Below, piece by piece: positions 1-9,347 of a stretch of DNA of 64,000 bases. The DNA comes from Pseudomonadales bacterium (GTDB lineage Bacteria; Pseudomonadota; Gammaproteobacteria; Pseudomonadales; UBA7239). The notes under the pieces are model-generated. The model did no database searches and was not told where the DNA came from. It saw nothing but the letters and a program-made list of their open reading frames with translations. The DNA is taken from the NCBI GenBank assembly GCA_028280345.1, contig JANQLY010000005.1, forward strand, positions 303,427-367,426, written 5' to 3'. Positions within the stretch are counted from its first letter, which is position 1. Each line of letters begins with the position of its first letter. A program made the translations under genes and the position numbers.

Positions 1-26
1 GTTAAAACCGGAGTGAGGTAAAACCA

Positions 27-842
27 ATGCCTGAATTGCCAGAAGTGGAAACCACACGGCGTGGTATTGAGCCCCATATACAGAAGCAAACCGTTGCAGA
101 TATCTGTGTGCGTCAACGTCAGTTGCGCTGGCCAGTCAGTCGTGGCTTAAAAAAACACCTGGTGGGCTATTCGATCAGGTCGGTGGAACGGCGTGGCAAG
201 TATTTACTGGTAAACCTGGAAACGGGTACGCTGTTGATTCATCTTGGTATGTCGGGAAGTTTAAGGGTGGTTGATAGCGATCTCATACCGGACAAGCACG
301 ATCATGTGGATATCGTGTTTAGCAACCAAAGCTGTCTGCGTTTGCGCGACCCGCGCCGTTTTGGTGCGGTACTGTGGGCTGGTAAGCAGCCGCTGCAACA
401 TAAGCTGTTGTCATCATTGGGCCCGGAGCCACTGTCCGCTGAATTTGATACAGATTATCTCTATCGGGCTTCGCGCCAACGCAAGGTGGCGGTCAAGCAG
501 TTTATTATGGATAGCAAGGTAGTGGTTGGGGTAGGCAATATCTATGCAAATGAAGCGCTGTTTCTGTCCGGTATTCGGCCTACTGTTGCAGCAGGTAAAA
601 TTTCCCGGGCGCGCTATGAAACTCTGCTCGGGCATATCAAGGCGGTGTTGGAAAAGGCGATTACTGCCGGCGGTACAACCCTGCGTGATTTTGTTTCGGT
701 AGAAGGAAATCCTGGCTATTTCAAACAGGAGTTGCTGGTTTATGGCCGCGCTGGTGAAGCCTGTGCTGTGTGCAAAACTACCCTGAAAGAAATCCGCCAG
801 GGGCAGCGCTCAACCGTGTACTGTCCGCGCTGCCAGCGTTAA
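27..842 (+). CDS. mutM: Formamidopyrimidine-DNA glycosylase (Fpg/MutM)
   Basis: Bifunctional DNA glycosylase/AP lyase that removes 8-oxoguanine and other oxidised purines in base-excision repair. The N-terminus MPELPEVET supplies the catalytic Pro2 (exposed after Met removal) and Glu3; Lys58 in RRGKYL is the conserved DNA-contacting lysine. The helix-two-turn-helix lies in [14 protein letters not shown], and the C-terminus is a zinc finger with Cys246, Cys249, Cys266 and Cys269. Length 271 aa is normal. The ATG at 27 follows a GAGTGAGG ribosome-binding site. It converges on ggt with only 12 bp between the stops. In many gammaproteobacteria mutM is also near coaD and rsmD, as here. Confidence 0.97.
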   Translation: MPELPEVETTRRGIEPHIQKQTVADICVRQRQLRWPVSRGLKKHLVGYSIRSVERRGKYLLVNLETGTLLIHLGMSGSLRVVDSDLIPDKHDHVDIVFSNQSCLRLRDPRRFGAVLWAGKQPLQHKLLSSLGPEPLSAEFDTDYLYRASRQRKVAVKQFIMDSKVVVGVGNIYANEALFLSGIRPTVAAGKISRARYETLLGHIKAVLEKAITAGGTTLRDFVSVEGNPGYFKQELLVYGRAGEACAVCKTTLKEIRQGQRSTVYCPRCQR

Positions 843-854
843 TCTGACTAACAC

Positions 855-2654
855 TTATTCTCCGATAGCCATACCTTCGCGACGCGGATCTGCGGCACCT
901 TGCAGAGTAGGTGTGTCATCTTTATCAAAAGACTGCCAGATAATATGTAAACCGCTGCTTTGGTTTTTTTCCTTGAGGGTATGACCGAGCGCCTGCAACT
1001 GTTCAGCAACTTCGTTGTTCACAGTCCCTTCAAGTTCCAGTACGCCATTATTGCGCGCAATAATATGAGGGGCAGAGACTGCTTCAGCCGGTTGTTGTTG
1101 CCAGTCGACTAAATGAATAATGGATTTGGCAGTGTAATCAATAATGCGCGAGCCGCCGGGGGATCCGGTAATACCGACGAGGCGACTATTCGCATCAAAA
1201 ATCATCGTCGGTGCCATGGAGCTGCGCGGCCGTTTGCCTGCTTCAATACGATTGGCGATAGCTTTTTGTTCTTTATCCTCGGGTGTAGAAGTCGTGGAGG
1301 TAAAAGGCGTAAAAGAGAAATCGGTCAGTTGGTTGTTGAGCAAAAATCCGTTAACCATCAAGCGTGCGCCAAACGCATTTTCAATACTGCTGGTCATACT
1401 GATCGCGTTGCCCTGTGTATCAACAATACTCAGATGTGTAGTGGATTGTTTTTCAGGCGATGCAGCGGGCAGGTGAGGGTTATTTTTCACATCACCGGCC
1501 GGATAGCTTTGTAGTGCCTGGTCAGGTTGAATCAGTTGCGCACGCTGTTGTAGATAGCTGTCGCTAAGCAGTTGTTCAACTGCCGTATCGACAAAATCCG
1601 GATCGGCGATATAACGATTTCTATCTGCGAAAGCGAGGTTCGAGGCTTCAGCGAATAAATGAATAAACTCGGCGGAGTCAGGAGAGAGTGTGGCAATGTC
1701 GTAGTGGTTGAGTACGCCAAGAATGGCAAGTACGGTGGAGGCCCCCGACGATGGCGGTGCAGCACCACAGACCTGATAATGGCGATAGGGTGCACACAGT
1801 GCCGGGCGTATTTTAGCCTGATAGTTGTCGAAATCGCTTTGGCTTAACTGCCCCGGTTTGCGTGAATCCTGAGTTACCGCTTTGACAATGTTAGCACTGA
1901 TGTCTCCGCGATAAAAAGCGCGGCTGCCCTGACTGGCAATTATCGACAGTGTCTTTGCGTAGTCCGGATTTTTCAGAATATGCCCGACCGGCAATGGTTT
2001 GTTATTGCGATCAAAAAAATACTCACGTAATGTCGGATCGGTATTAAGCATTGGCGTGTGTTGCAGTAGCAAATGCAGACGCGGTGAAATAGCAAAACCT
2101 TCGTTGGCCAGTGTAATTGCCGGTGTAAACAAATCTTGCCAGGCAAGTTTGCCGTATTGTGCGTGCGCTTGCCCAAACATATCGAGCACGCCGGGAACGC
2201 CGACGGCGTAGCCGCCGATCACGGCATCAAAGAACCCCATTTTCTCGCCGTTGTCAGTGAGAAAATAGTTTTCATCAACAGCCGCCGGTGCAGTCTCGCG
2301 GCCATCGTAATAGGTCAGTGCCTGTTGTTTTGCATCCCAGTGCAACAGAAACGCACCGCCACCAATACCGGATGATTGCGGTTCAACGAGGCCGAGTACC
2401 ATTTGTGCTGCGATTGCTGCATCAATTGCACTGCCACCTTGTTGCAAAATATCTCTCGCCGCCTTGCTTGCGTGGGGGTTAGCAGTCACCACCATAAAAT
2501 CGTGGCTACTTGCTGTACTAACAACATTTAATGGGGTGTGGCGTTCAGGTGGTGCTTCCTTTTTGGCATAACTGGCTGTGGAGATGCCGATTAAAGACAG
2601 AGCGGTGCATAACAGACAGGCAACAAAAAGCGAGTATTGCAGTCTGTTAGTCAC
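855..2654 (-). CDS. ggt: Gamma-glutamyltransferase, periplasmic
   Basis: Hydrolyses or transfers the gamma-glutamyl group of glutathione in the periplasm. It has an N-terminal signal peptide (hydrophobic segment about residues 8-28, then SYA) and the Ntn-hydrolase architecture: autocleavage before Thr405 in the motif STTHLSIVD yields the small subunit whose N-terminal Thr is the nucleophile. The substrate-binding Arg is in DGRETAP, and the GSPGGSRI loop that forms the oxyanion region is present. Length 599 aa fits the family. It starts 5 bp after coaD ends on the same strand, so it is probably translated from a coaD-ggt transcript. Confidence 0.95.
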   Translation of the reverse strand: MTNRLQYSLFVACLLCTALSLIGISTASYAKKEAPPERHTPLNVVSTASSHDFMVVTANPHASKAARDILQQGGSAIDAAIAAQMVLGLVEPQSSGIGGGAFLLHWDAKQQALTYYDGRETAPAAVDENYFLTDNGEKMGFFDAVIGGYAVGVPGVLDMFGQAHAQYGKLAWQDLFTPAITLANEGFAISPRLHLLLQHTPMLNTDPTLREYFFDRNNKPLPVGHILKNPDYAKTLSIIASQGSRAFYRGDISANIVKAVTQDSRKPGQLSQSDFDNYQAKIRPALCAPYRHYQVCGAAPPSSGASTVLAILGVLNHYDIATLSPDSAEFIHLFAEASNLAFADRNRYIADPDFVDTAVEQLLSDSYLQQRAQLIQPDQALQSYPAGDVKNNPHLPAASPEKQSTTHLSIVDTQGNAISMTSSIENAFGARLMVNGFLLNNQLTDFSFTPFTSTTSTPEDKEQKAIANRIEAGKRPRSSMAPTMIFDANSRLVGITGSPGGSRIIDYTAKSIIHLVDWQQQPAEAVSAPHIIARNNGVLELEGTVNNEVAEQLQALGHTLKEKNQSSGLHIIWQSFDKDDTPTLQGAADPRREGMAIGE

Positions 2655-2659
2655 GTGTT

Positions 2660-3154
<495 letters not shown>

Positions 3155-3290
3155 CTAAATCTGCACATTATTAGTGGGGGCAAAATAGTAAACAATTTGG
3201 CTGCCAGGTTCAAAAGTATAAACCGTACAGCGCCCAGGTTGCGGTTTTTTCCATGCCTGGATTCAATGTCGATAATTTAATGCTGCCAAA

Positions 3291-3866
3291 TTAGCACTGA
3301 TAAAGGCGATAGCTGACCTGACCCGCCTGTTTGTCCCGCGTTAATTCCCATGTGGAGGGCAAATCATCACAGATAGCGTCGAGAGCCTGTTCGACATAGA
3401 GTTGGCTGCCCTCACTGACAATTCCCTGTTGCTCAAGCAGTGCGCAGGCTTGTTGCAGCAGACCTGCACTAAAGGGAGGATCGACAAAAACGATATCAAA
3501 TGCCTGCTGTGTAGAGGCAAGCCACGCCAGGCTATCGGTACAGATAACTGTGGCGTTATCGGACTTTAACTGTTCCAGGTTATGTTCAATGGCTGCGGTG
3601 ACGGTTTTTGAGCAGTCGATGAAGGTAACGTGGCTGGCACCGCGAGACAGTGCTTCAAAGCCCAATGCGCCACTGCCACAAAACAGGTCGAGACAGCGTG
3701 CACCGGCGATATCAGCCGCGAGCCAGTTGAACAGGGTTTCGCGCAAGCGGTCGCCCGTAGGGCGCAGACCGTCCACAACGGGGAACGATAACTGGCGGCT
3801 GCGGTATTCGCCGCCAATAATTCTCAGCCGATTTTGCGGGCGTGAGTTCTTTTTTCGCAATTGCAC
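3291..3866 (-). CDS. rsmD: 16S rRNA (guanine(966)-N(2))-methyltransferase
   Basis: SAM-dependent methyltransferase modifying G966 of 16S rRNA during 30S assembly. The family N-terminus LRIIGGEYRSRQL and RPTGDRLRETLFNWL are present, followed by the SAM-binding loop DLFCGSGALGFEALSRGA (about residues 60-77) and the catalytic DPPF motif at 129-132. Length 191 aa is normal. It is divergent from ftsY, with only 62 bp between the starts, an arrangement widely conserved in gammaproteobacteria. Confidence 0.95.
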   Translation of the reverse strand: MQLRKKNSRPQNRLRIIGGEYRSRQLSFPVVDGLRPTGDRLRETLFNWLAADIAGARCLDLFCGSGALGFEALSRGASHVTFIDCSKTVTAAIEHNLEQLKSDNATVICTDSLAWLASTQQAFDIVFVDPPFSAGLLQQACALLEQQGIVSEGSQLYVEQALDAICDDLPSTWELTRDKQAGQVSYRLYQC

Positions 3867-3928
3867 ACTCTGTTAATAAGTGAAGAAATGGTAGGATACT
3901 GCATTATTTTTTGTAGTACAGGTGTGAT

Positions 3929-5029
3929 TTGTCGATGGCAGACAACGAAGAAAATCCGGATACAGAAGCATCGGGTAAATCCGGTGGTCTGTTTGGGTTT
4001 TTAAAACGTAACAAGGATGAAGAAAATACTGAGGTTGGGGTAGCAGAGCAGACACCGGTAGCAGACGCTGTGGCTGATCATGTTGCTGAAGTAGCGGAGG
4101 AGGAAAAAACCGGAATTTTTTCCCGCATCAAACGCGGCCTGTCAAAGACCGGCAGTTCCCTGAGCTCTGGTCTTGGTCATCTGGTACTCGGTAAAAAAGA
4201 GATCGACGACGATCTTATCGAAGAGCTGGAGACGCAGTTATTGATGGCCGATGTCGGGATTGATGCGGCGGAGAAAGTGGTTGAAAGCCTTACAGAAAAA
4301 GTTGCGCGGCGTGAGCTTGACGATGCCGACGCGCTGTATCAATCACTTCAGGAAGCACTGTGTGAACTGTTGCTTCCCTGCGAAGCCCCGTTGGATATTG
4401 ACGCCAGTCACCAGCCGTTTGTGTTGTTGGTGGTTGGTGTTAACGGCGTCGGCAAAACCACTACCATCGGCAAGCTCGCAAAACGTTTTCAGCAACAAGG
4501 TAAGTCGGTGATGCTCGCTGCAGGAGATACCTTTCGCGCAGCGGCGGTGGAACAGTTGCAAGTGTGGGGTGAGCGCAACGATGTCCCTGTTGTCGCCCAG
4601 CATACTGGTGCAGATAGCGCTTCAGTTATTTTTGATGCGATTCAATCGGCACAATCGCGAGGTACAGATATTGTTATTGCCGATACGGCAGGGCGCCTGC
4701 ACAATAAAGACAACCTCATGGAAGAATTGAAAAAAGTTCTGCGTGTTATGCAAAAACTGGATGCGAGTGCACCCCACGAGGTATTACTCGTACTTGATGC
4801 CGGTACCGGACAAAATGCATTGGCGCAAGCGGAACAATTTAGCCAGGCGGTAGGAGTCAGCGGCATTGCGCTTACCAAACTCGATGGTACCGCCAAAGGC
4901 GGGATCATTTTTGCGTTGTGTGAAAAGTTTGGTTTGCCGGTACGCTTTATCGGTGTCGGTGAAGGCATAGAAGATTTGCAACCGTTTGCTGCGCAGCAGT
5001 TTGTCTCTGCGCTGTTCTCCGACGATTAA
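3929..5029 (+). CDS. ftsY: Signal recognition particle receptor FtsY
   Basis: SRP receptor GTPase that docks ribosome-SRP complexes at the inner membrane. An acidic N-terminal A region (about residues 1-75) is followed by the N helical domain and the G domain: GVNGVGKTTT (G1, about 170-179), DTFRAAAVEQL, DTAGRLHNK (G3), TKLDGTAKGG (G4) and GVGEGIEDLQPF near the end. 366 aa is normal. The coordinate given uses a TTG at 3929; an ATG two codons later (3935) is an equally plausible start. It heads the ftsY-ftsE-ftsX cluster. Confidence 0.96.
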   Translation: MSMADNEENPDTEASGKSGGLFGFLKRNKDEENTEVGVAEQTPVADAVADHVAEVAEEEKTGIFSRIKRGLSKTGSSLSSGLGHLVLGKKEIDDDLIEELETQLLMADVGIDAAEKVVESLTEKVARRELDDADALYQSLQEALCELLLPCEAPLDIDASHQPFVLLVVGVNGVGKTTTIGKLAKRFQQQGKSVMLAAGDTFRAAAVEQLQVWGERNDVPVVAQHTGADSASVIFDAIQSAQSRGTDIVIADTAGRLHNKDNLMEELKKVLRVMQKLDASAPHEVLLVLDAGTGQNALAQAEQFSQAVGVSGIALTKLDGTAKGGIIFALCEKFGLPVRFIGVGEGIEDLQPFAAQQFVSALFSDD

Positions 5030-5055
5030 CAGGCATTCCGTGAACCTGTCTGCAG

Positions 5056-5727
5056 ATGATTAAATTTGATAATGTTTCCAAGCGCTATGAGACCGGCTAC
5101 GAAGCGTTAAGCCATGTAAATTTTCAGATCGACCACGGTGAGATGGTATTTTTAACGGGCCACTCCGGGGCGGGTAAAAGTACGCTGTTAAAACTCATCA
5201 TGCTCATGGAGCGCTCCAGCCGCGGTCAGGTACTGGTGGCGAATCAAAATCTCAACCGCTTTGGCCGTCTGCAGATCCCCTATTATCGACGCAATATCGG
5301 TGTGGTATTCCAGGATCACCAACTACTGTTTGATCGCTCGGTGTATGACAATGTGGCGCTACCTCTGCTGGTGGCGGGTTTTCAACCGCGGGATGCGGAG
5401 CGCCGGGTGCGTGCCGCACTCGATAAGGTGGGTTTGCTCAACAAGGAAAAGTCGCTGCCGATTACTTTGTCCGGTGGGGAACAACAGCGTGTCGGTATTG
5501 CGCGCGCCGTGGTGAACAAACCGCCGTTGCTGCTCGCGGATGAGCCCACGGGTAACCTGGATCCAAAGCTGTCCGCCGAAATTATGGATTTGTTTGAAGA
5601 TTTTAATCGCGTTGGCGTCACCGTACTGATCGCGACCCACGATCTGGAACTGGTGCAACGTCTCGGCCACCGCGAGCTCATTCTCAAGGAAGGCAAGCTG
5701 ATTCACGGAGGCGATGCCGATGGCTAA
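5056..5727 (+). CDS. ftsE: Cell division ATP-binding protein FtsE
   Basis: ATPase subunit of the FtsEX complex, which links the divisome to activation of periplasmic peptidoglycan hydrolases. It has Walker A GHSGAGKSTLLK, Q-loop QDHQLL, the ABC signature LSGGEQQRVGIARA, Walker B LLLADEPTGNLD and the switch His in ATHDLELV. 223 aa is typical. It follows ftsY by 26 bp and its 3' end overlaps the start of ftsX, consistent with translational coupling. Confidence 0.97.
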   Translation: MIKFDNVSKRYETGYEALSHVNFQIDHGEMVFLTGHSGAGKSTLLKLIMLMERSSRGQVLVANQNLNRFGRLQIPYYRRNIGVVFQDHQLLFDRSVYDNVALPLLVAGFQPRDAERRVRAALDKVGLLNKEKSLPITLSGGEQQRVGIARAVVNKPPLLLADEPTGNLDPKLSAEIMDLFEDFNRVGVTVLIATHDLELVQRLGHRELILKEGKLIHGGDADG

Positions 5728-6718
5728 GTCGAAGCCGTCCCGTCCCTCTTCCCCCCGCGACAAACGCGGTGCGAGTGTCAGCAAAATCGGCTGGGGTGAT
5801 CGGCTCCAGGCCTGGTCTTCGCACCACAAAACCTCGGCACTGGTGAGTTTGCAAAAGCTGCTTGCCACACCGCTACAAAGCCTGATGACCTGGTTGGTAA
5901 TTGGCATTGCTATGGCCTTGCCGAGTGGACTGTTTCTCGCCATCGACAATGTGAAAACCCTCGGTGAGCGCTGGGATGGTAATCCGCGGGTTACGGTATT
6001 TTTGCAGCGTGGTATCAAGGAGCAGGCGGCGCTGAAATTACGCGATAAGATCGAGGCGCTGGAGGGCATCGCCTCGATTGAGTACGTTTCTCCGCAGCTG
6101 GCGTTACAGGAATTTCAGGCGAGCTCGGGGTTTGGTGATGTACTCGACTTGCTGGATGAAAACCCGTTGCCGCCGGTTTATATCGTGATGCCGGCTGATC
6201 GCGCGGTGAGTACAGAGGAGCTCGCCAGCTTGTCCGAACAGTTACAGGCCTTTGCCGAGGTGGAATTTGTACAGCTCGATCTTGAGTGGGTGCAAAGGCT
6301 GCAACAAATTATCGCGTTTTCCCAGCGGTTTGCCTTCCTGCTCGGCTTTCTGTTGTCGTTGGGTATTCTACTCACGGTAGGCAATACGATTCGACTGGCG
6401 ATTGAAAATCGTCGCGAGGAGATTGTGGTGGTCAAGCTGGTCGGTGGTACCGATGCGTTTGTGCGCCGGCCCCTGCTCTATACCGGGCTCTGGTATGGTC
6501 TGGTAGGAGGTATTGTGGCGTGGCTGATGGTGCTTGTGGGCACCCTCGTGCTGATGGGGCCGGTACGTGAGCTTTCCGCGCTCTACGGTAGTGATTTTTC
6601 CATACAAGGATTGGGGTTTATTGAGGTGTTGCGCCTGCTGCTGATTAGCACTGGCCTGGGTCTCGCCGGCTCCTGGCTCGCCGTAGCCCGTCATTTACAT
6701 CTGATTCAGCCCCGATAA
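5714..6718 (+). CDS. ftsX: Cell division permease FtsX
   Basis: Membrane subunit of FtsEX. A basic cytoplasmic N-terminus is followed by a first transmembrane segment (about residues 52-78), a periplasmic domain carrying the RVTVFLQRG start typical of FtsX, and then three C-terminal membrane segments with the NTIRLAIENRREEIVVVKLVGGT cytoplasmic coupling region. Two starts are possible, ATG 5714 and ATG 5720 (MAKSK); both overlap the ftsE stop. 334 aa is within the proteobacterial range. Confidence 0.95.
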   Translation: MPMAKSKPSRPSSPRDKRGASVSKIGWGDRLQAWSSHHKTSALVSLQKLLATPLQSLMTWLVIGIAMALPSGLFLAIDNVKTLGERWDGNPRVTVFLQRGIKEQAALKLRDKIEALEGIASIEYVSPQLALQEFQASSGFGDVLDLLDENPLPPVYIVMPADRAVSTEELASLSEQLQAFAEVEFVQLDLEWVQRLQQIIAFSQRFAFLLGFLLSLGILLTVGNTIRLAIENRREEIVVVKLVGGTDAFVRRPLLYTGLWYGLVGGIVAWLMVLVGTLVLMGPVRELSALYGSDFSIQGLGFIEVLRLLLISTGLGLAGSWLAVARHLHLIQPR

Positions 6719-6740
6719 TTCCTCCCGGCAGCCCGATTTG

Positions 6741-6768
6741 CTTGATTTTTATTAAAAATCCCCCATGT
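6741..6768 (+). promoter_or_regulatory. Sigma-32 promoter of rpoH
   Basis: CTTGAT at 6741-6746, a 14-bp spacer, then CCCCATGT at 6761-6768. The E. coli heat-shock consensus is CTTGAA with an 11-16 bp spacer and CCCCATNT, so the -10 element is an exact match and the -35 differs at one base. Transcription would begin around 6774-6778, just upstream of the CIRCE element. It implies that RpoH transcribes its own gene. Confidence 0.75.
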
Positions 6769-6789
6769 CTGATGGAACCTGTGCGGTGA

Positions 6790-6816
6790 TTAGCACTCTA
6801 ACCTCCGGAGTGCTAA
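6790..6816 (+). promoter_or_regulatory. CIRCE element (HrcA operator) upstream of rpoH
   Basis: Perfect inverted repeat TTAGCACTC (6790-6798), nine-base spacer, GAGTGCTAA (6808-6816), which is the canonical CIRCE sequence bound by the heat-shock repressor HrcA. It lies between the sigma-32 promoter and the ribosome-binding site of rpoH, where bound repressor would block initiation or elongation. hrcA itself is not in the window. Confidence 0.95.
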
Positions 6817-6846
6817 AATAGCCCGCAATTGGAGGAGTATAAACTC

Positions 6847-7710
6847 ATGCAAAAAACTGGAACCGAGTTACAGACGATCAACCTGGTTTCCCCGGGAGCG
6901 AATCTGAACAGCTATATGAATACTGTTCACGCTATTCCCATTCTGTCAGCGGAAGATGAAAAAGTTCTCGCCGAGCGTCTTTATTACAAAGAAGATCTCG
7001 ATGCTGCGCGCCAGCTTGTTATGTCTCATCTGCGCTTTGTGATGCACATTGCGCGCAGTTATTCCGGCTATGGTCTCAATCAGGGAGATCTGATTCAGGA
7101 AGGCAATGTTGGTCTGATGAAAGCGGTGAAACGCTTTAACCCGGAAAAAGGTGTGCGCCTCGTGTCATTTGCCGTGCACTGGATCAAAGCAGAAATCCAC
7201 GAATACATCCTGCGCAACTGGCGTATTGTCAAAATTGCTACAACCAAGGCGCAGCGCAAATTGTTCTTTAATTTGCGCAGCTCCAAGCAGAAGCTGGCGT
7301 GGTTGACGAATGAGGAGGCAGAAGCCGTTGCCAAAGACCTCGGTGTTGAAGTGAAAACTGTGTTTGAAATGGAAGGCCGTCTCAGTGCTTACGACGCAGC
7401 GTTTGATCCGAAAACTGATGATGACGATGAAGATGCCTGGCAGGCTCCAGCGAATTATCTTGAAGATCACAATAGTGATCCGGCGCATCAGGTAGAAGCA
7501 GAAAACTGGGAAGAGGACAGCAATGAACGACTGTATCGTGCATTATCTGACCTCGATGAGCGCAGCCAGGACATTCTGCAACAGCGTTGGCTCAATGAGG
7601 AAAAGGCTACCTTGCATGATCTGGCCGATAAATACGGTGTTTCAGCCGAACGTATTCGCCAGCTTGAGCAGAATGCGATGAAAAAGATCCGCACGGTGAT
7701 TGAAGCCTGA
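6847..7710 (+). CDS. rpoH: RNA polymerase heat-shock sigma factor RpoH (sigma-32)
   Basis: Alternative sigma factor for cytoplasmic heat-shock genes. Region 2 is seen in [15 protein letters not shown] and the following [18 protein letters not shown]; the RpoH box QRKLFFNLR, diagnostic of sigma-32 and linked to its chaperone/FtsH control, is intact. Region 4 helix-turn-helix is [19 protein letters not shown] near the C-terminus. The ATG at 6847 is chosen because GGAGGAG lies at 6831-6837; an in-frame TTG at 6829 would place the start upstream of this site. This gives 287 aa, the usual size. Control appears to combine a sigma-32 promoter and CIRCE, both just upstream, and an intrinsic terminator follows. 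Confidence 0.97.
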   Translation: MQKTGTELQTINLVSPGANLNSYMNTVHAIPILSAEDEKVLAERLYYKEDLDAARQLVMSHLRFVMHIARSYSGYGLNQGDLIQEGNVGLMKAVKRFNPEKGVRLVSFAVHWIKAEIHEYILRNWRIVKIATTKAQRKLFFNLRSSKQKLAWLTNEEAEAVAKDLGVEVKTVFEMEGRLSAYDAAFDPKTDDDDEDAWQAPANYLEDHNSDPAHQVEAENWEEDSNERLYRALSDLDERSQDILQQRWLNEEKATLHDLADKYGVSAERIRQLEQNAMKKIRTVIEA

Positions 7711-7730
7711 AACTGAACACCTGCCCGAAC

Positions 7731-7762
7731 AAAAAACCGCGATAGTCCGTCGCGGTTTTTTT
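7731..7762 (+). terminator. Intrinsic terminator after rpoH
   Basis: Arms ACCGCGA and TCGCGGT around the loop TAGTCCG, flanked upstream by an A-run and followed by a run of seven T. It lies 20 bp after the rpoH stop and is a standard rho-independent terminator. Confidence 0.9.
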
Positions 7763-7867
7763 ATGCCGCACGTTTTTGCGGAGTTTTCATGCAACAGGAA
7801 TGGCGGAGGTTTTTGTGTTACCTGCCACAGCGCTGTAAAATTCCCGATCACGAGAAGGTTGGGGCGC

Positions 7868-8260
7868 ATGAAAAACGGGTTTACGCTGATAGCGGCACTG
7901 AATGGTTTTATGGCGGTATTGTGTGGCGCACTGGGCGCCCATGCACTAAAAAGCCAACTTGGTGAAAAAGCGCTTGTCACTTGGCAAACAGCCGTTGAAT
8001 ACCATTTTTATCACACGCTGGCGCTATTGCTGGTAAGCGTGCTACTGATGCAGGGGGCCAACCGTTCTGCCCGCTGGTTGCTGAGCAGCGGGTGGTTGTT
8101 TATAGCGGGCATGGTTTTGTTTAGTGGTGCATTGTATGTCTATGCCTTGAGTGGCGTGGTACTGTTCGCACATGTGGCGCCGTTCGGGGGACTCAGTCTC
8201 ATGCTGGGTTGGCTCGTGCTTGCAGTGGCGGCACTGAAAAATATCCGGAGTGAAAGATGA
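7868..8260 (+). CDS. DUF423 family small membrane protein
   Basis: 130-residue integral membrane protein of the DUF423 (YgdD-like) family. Four hydrophobic segments are evident, with the family hallmarks LCGALGAHAL near the N-terminus, WQTAVEYHFYHTLALL, and FSGALYVYAL plus APFGGLSLMLGWL at the C-terminal end. Function is unknown. The ATG at 7868 gives the family-typical N-terminus; the open frame extends further upstream through the rpoH terminator and that part is unlikely to be translated. Its stop overlaps the thiS start by four bases, so it heads a DUF423-thiS-thiG-trmB unit. Confidence 0.9.
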   Translation: MKNGFTLIAALNGFMAVLCGALGAHALKSQLGEKALVTWQTAVEYHFYHTLALLLVSVLLMQGANRSARWLLSSGWLFIAGMVLFSGALYVYALSGVVLFAHVAPFGGLSLMLGWLVLAVAALKNIRSER

Positions 8261-8457
8261 ATATCCACTTGAATGGCGAAGTGTTTGAAATCGAATCCGG
8301 GCACACCATCGCGCAGCTCATTGAGCAGCTCGGTCTGCAAGGCAAACGCATCGCGGTGGAACATAATCTGGAAATTCTGCCGAAGAGTGAACATGGGGCA
8401 GTGGTGTTACGTGAAGATGATCGCGTGGAAATTGTCCATGCGATTGGTGGCGGCTAG
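8257..8457 (+). CDS. thiS: Sulfur carrier protein ThiS
   Basis: Ubiquitin-like sulfur carrier for the thiazole moiety of thiamine. The 66-aa beta-grasp protein ends in IGGG, providing the C-terminal Gly-Gly that is adenylated and thiocarboxylated. It overlaps the preceding DUF423 gene by four bases and lies just upstream of thiG, its partner. I saw no TPP riboswitch (THI element) ahead of this unit, and the other thi genes are not in the window. Confidence 0.95.
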   Translation: MNIHLNGEVFEIESGHTIAQLIEQLGLQGKRIAVEHNLEILPKSEHGAVVLREDDRVEIVHAIGGG

Positions 8458-8535
8458 ATCAGCCAGTCCACATAAATTTATGGGTAGTCGTTAAATGGGC
8501 CGTTGTTTGGCAGGCCCAGTGGAGGTTCAGTAGTT

Positions 8536-9321
8536 ATGAAATCGGATAAGCCCCTGGTGATTGCGGGCCGAGAGTACACATCGCGCCTTATTGTTGGTAC
8601 CGGCAAATACAAGGATCTGACTGAAACGGGTATCGCTATTGAAGCGTCCGGTGCGGAAATGGTGACGGTGGCGATCCGCCGTACCAATATTGGACAGAAC
8701 CCCGACGAGCCGAATTTACTTGATGTGGTTTCTCCGCAAAAGTACACCATTCTGCCGAATACAGCGGGCTGTTATAACGCAGAGGATGCGGTGCGTACCT
8801 GCAAACTCGCGCGGGAGTTACTCGACGGTCACAAACTCGTAAAGCTCGAAGTGCTCGGTGATGAAAAAACCCTCTATCCGAATATCACGGAAACCTTGAG
8901 CGCAGCGGAAAGCCTGATTGCAGACGGTTTTGATGTGATGGTCTATACCACCGATGATCCGCTTATCGCAAAACGCCTTGAAGAGATGGGCTGTGTTGCG
9001 GTGATGCCGCTCGGGGCGCCGATTGGTTCGGGACTGGGTATTACCAATCCCTACAACATCCGCCTGATTCTTGAAAACGCCAGTGTGCCGATCATTGTTG
9101 ATGCGGGAGTCGGCACAGCATCTGATGCGACAATTGCGATGGAACTGGGTTGCGAAGGTGTACTGATGAACACCGCGATTGCAAAAGCACAGGATCCGGT
9201 ATTGATGGCAAGTGCAATGAAAAAAGCGGTAGCAGCAGGGCGCGAGGCGTATCTCGCCGGGCGTATGCCGAAGAAACTGTACGCATCGGCCTCTTCGCCA
9301 CTTGATGGCACAATCATCTAG
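8536..9321 (+). CDS. thiG: Thiazole synthase ThiG
   Basis: Forms the thiazole phosphate ring of thiamine from 1-deoxyxylulose 5-phosphate, dehydroglycine and ThiS thiocarboxylate. TIM-barrel protein with the Schiff-base lysine Lys103 in [13 protein letters not shown], and phosphate-binding Gly motifs [10 protein letters not shown] and [11 protein letters not shown]. The start at ATG 8536 is set by GGAGG at 8521-8525; an open-frame extension begins upstream at 8503 but has no ribosome-binding site. 261 aa is typical. Confidence 0.96.
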   Translation: MKSDKPLVIAGREYTSRLIVGTGKYKDLTETGIAIEASGAEMVTVAIRRTNIGQNPDEPNLLDVVSPQKYTILPNTAGCYNAEDAVRTCKLARELLDGHKLVKLEVLGDEKTLYPNITETLSAAESLIADGFDVMVYTTDDPLIAKRLEEMGCVAVMPLGAPIGSGLGITNPYNIRLILENASVPIIVDAGVGTASDATIAMELGCEGVLMNTAIAKAQDPVLMASAMKKAVAAGREAYLAGRMPKKLYASASSPLDGTII

Positions 9322-9347
9322 CGGCTGACAGCCCAGGTATCAAGTTT

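Noticed and set aside
5359..6069. 236-aa open frame antisense to ftsE/ftsX
   Set aside because: Shadow of two well-identified genes; no ribosome-binding site and no recognisable motif.
6829..6846. TTG at 6829 as the rpoH start
   Set aside because: The strong GGAGGAG site (6831-6837) lies inside the extension and correctly serves ATG 6847.
7700..7867. Upstream extension of the DUF423 frame
   Set aside because: It crosses the rpoH stop and its terminator; the family N-terminus begins at 7868.
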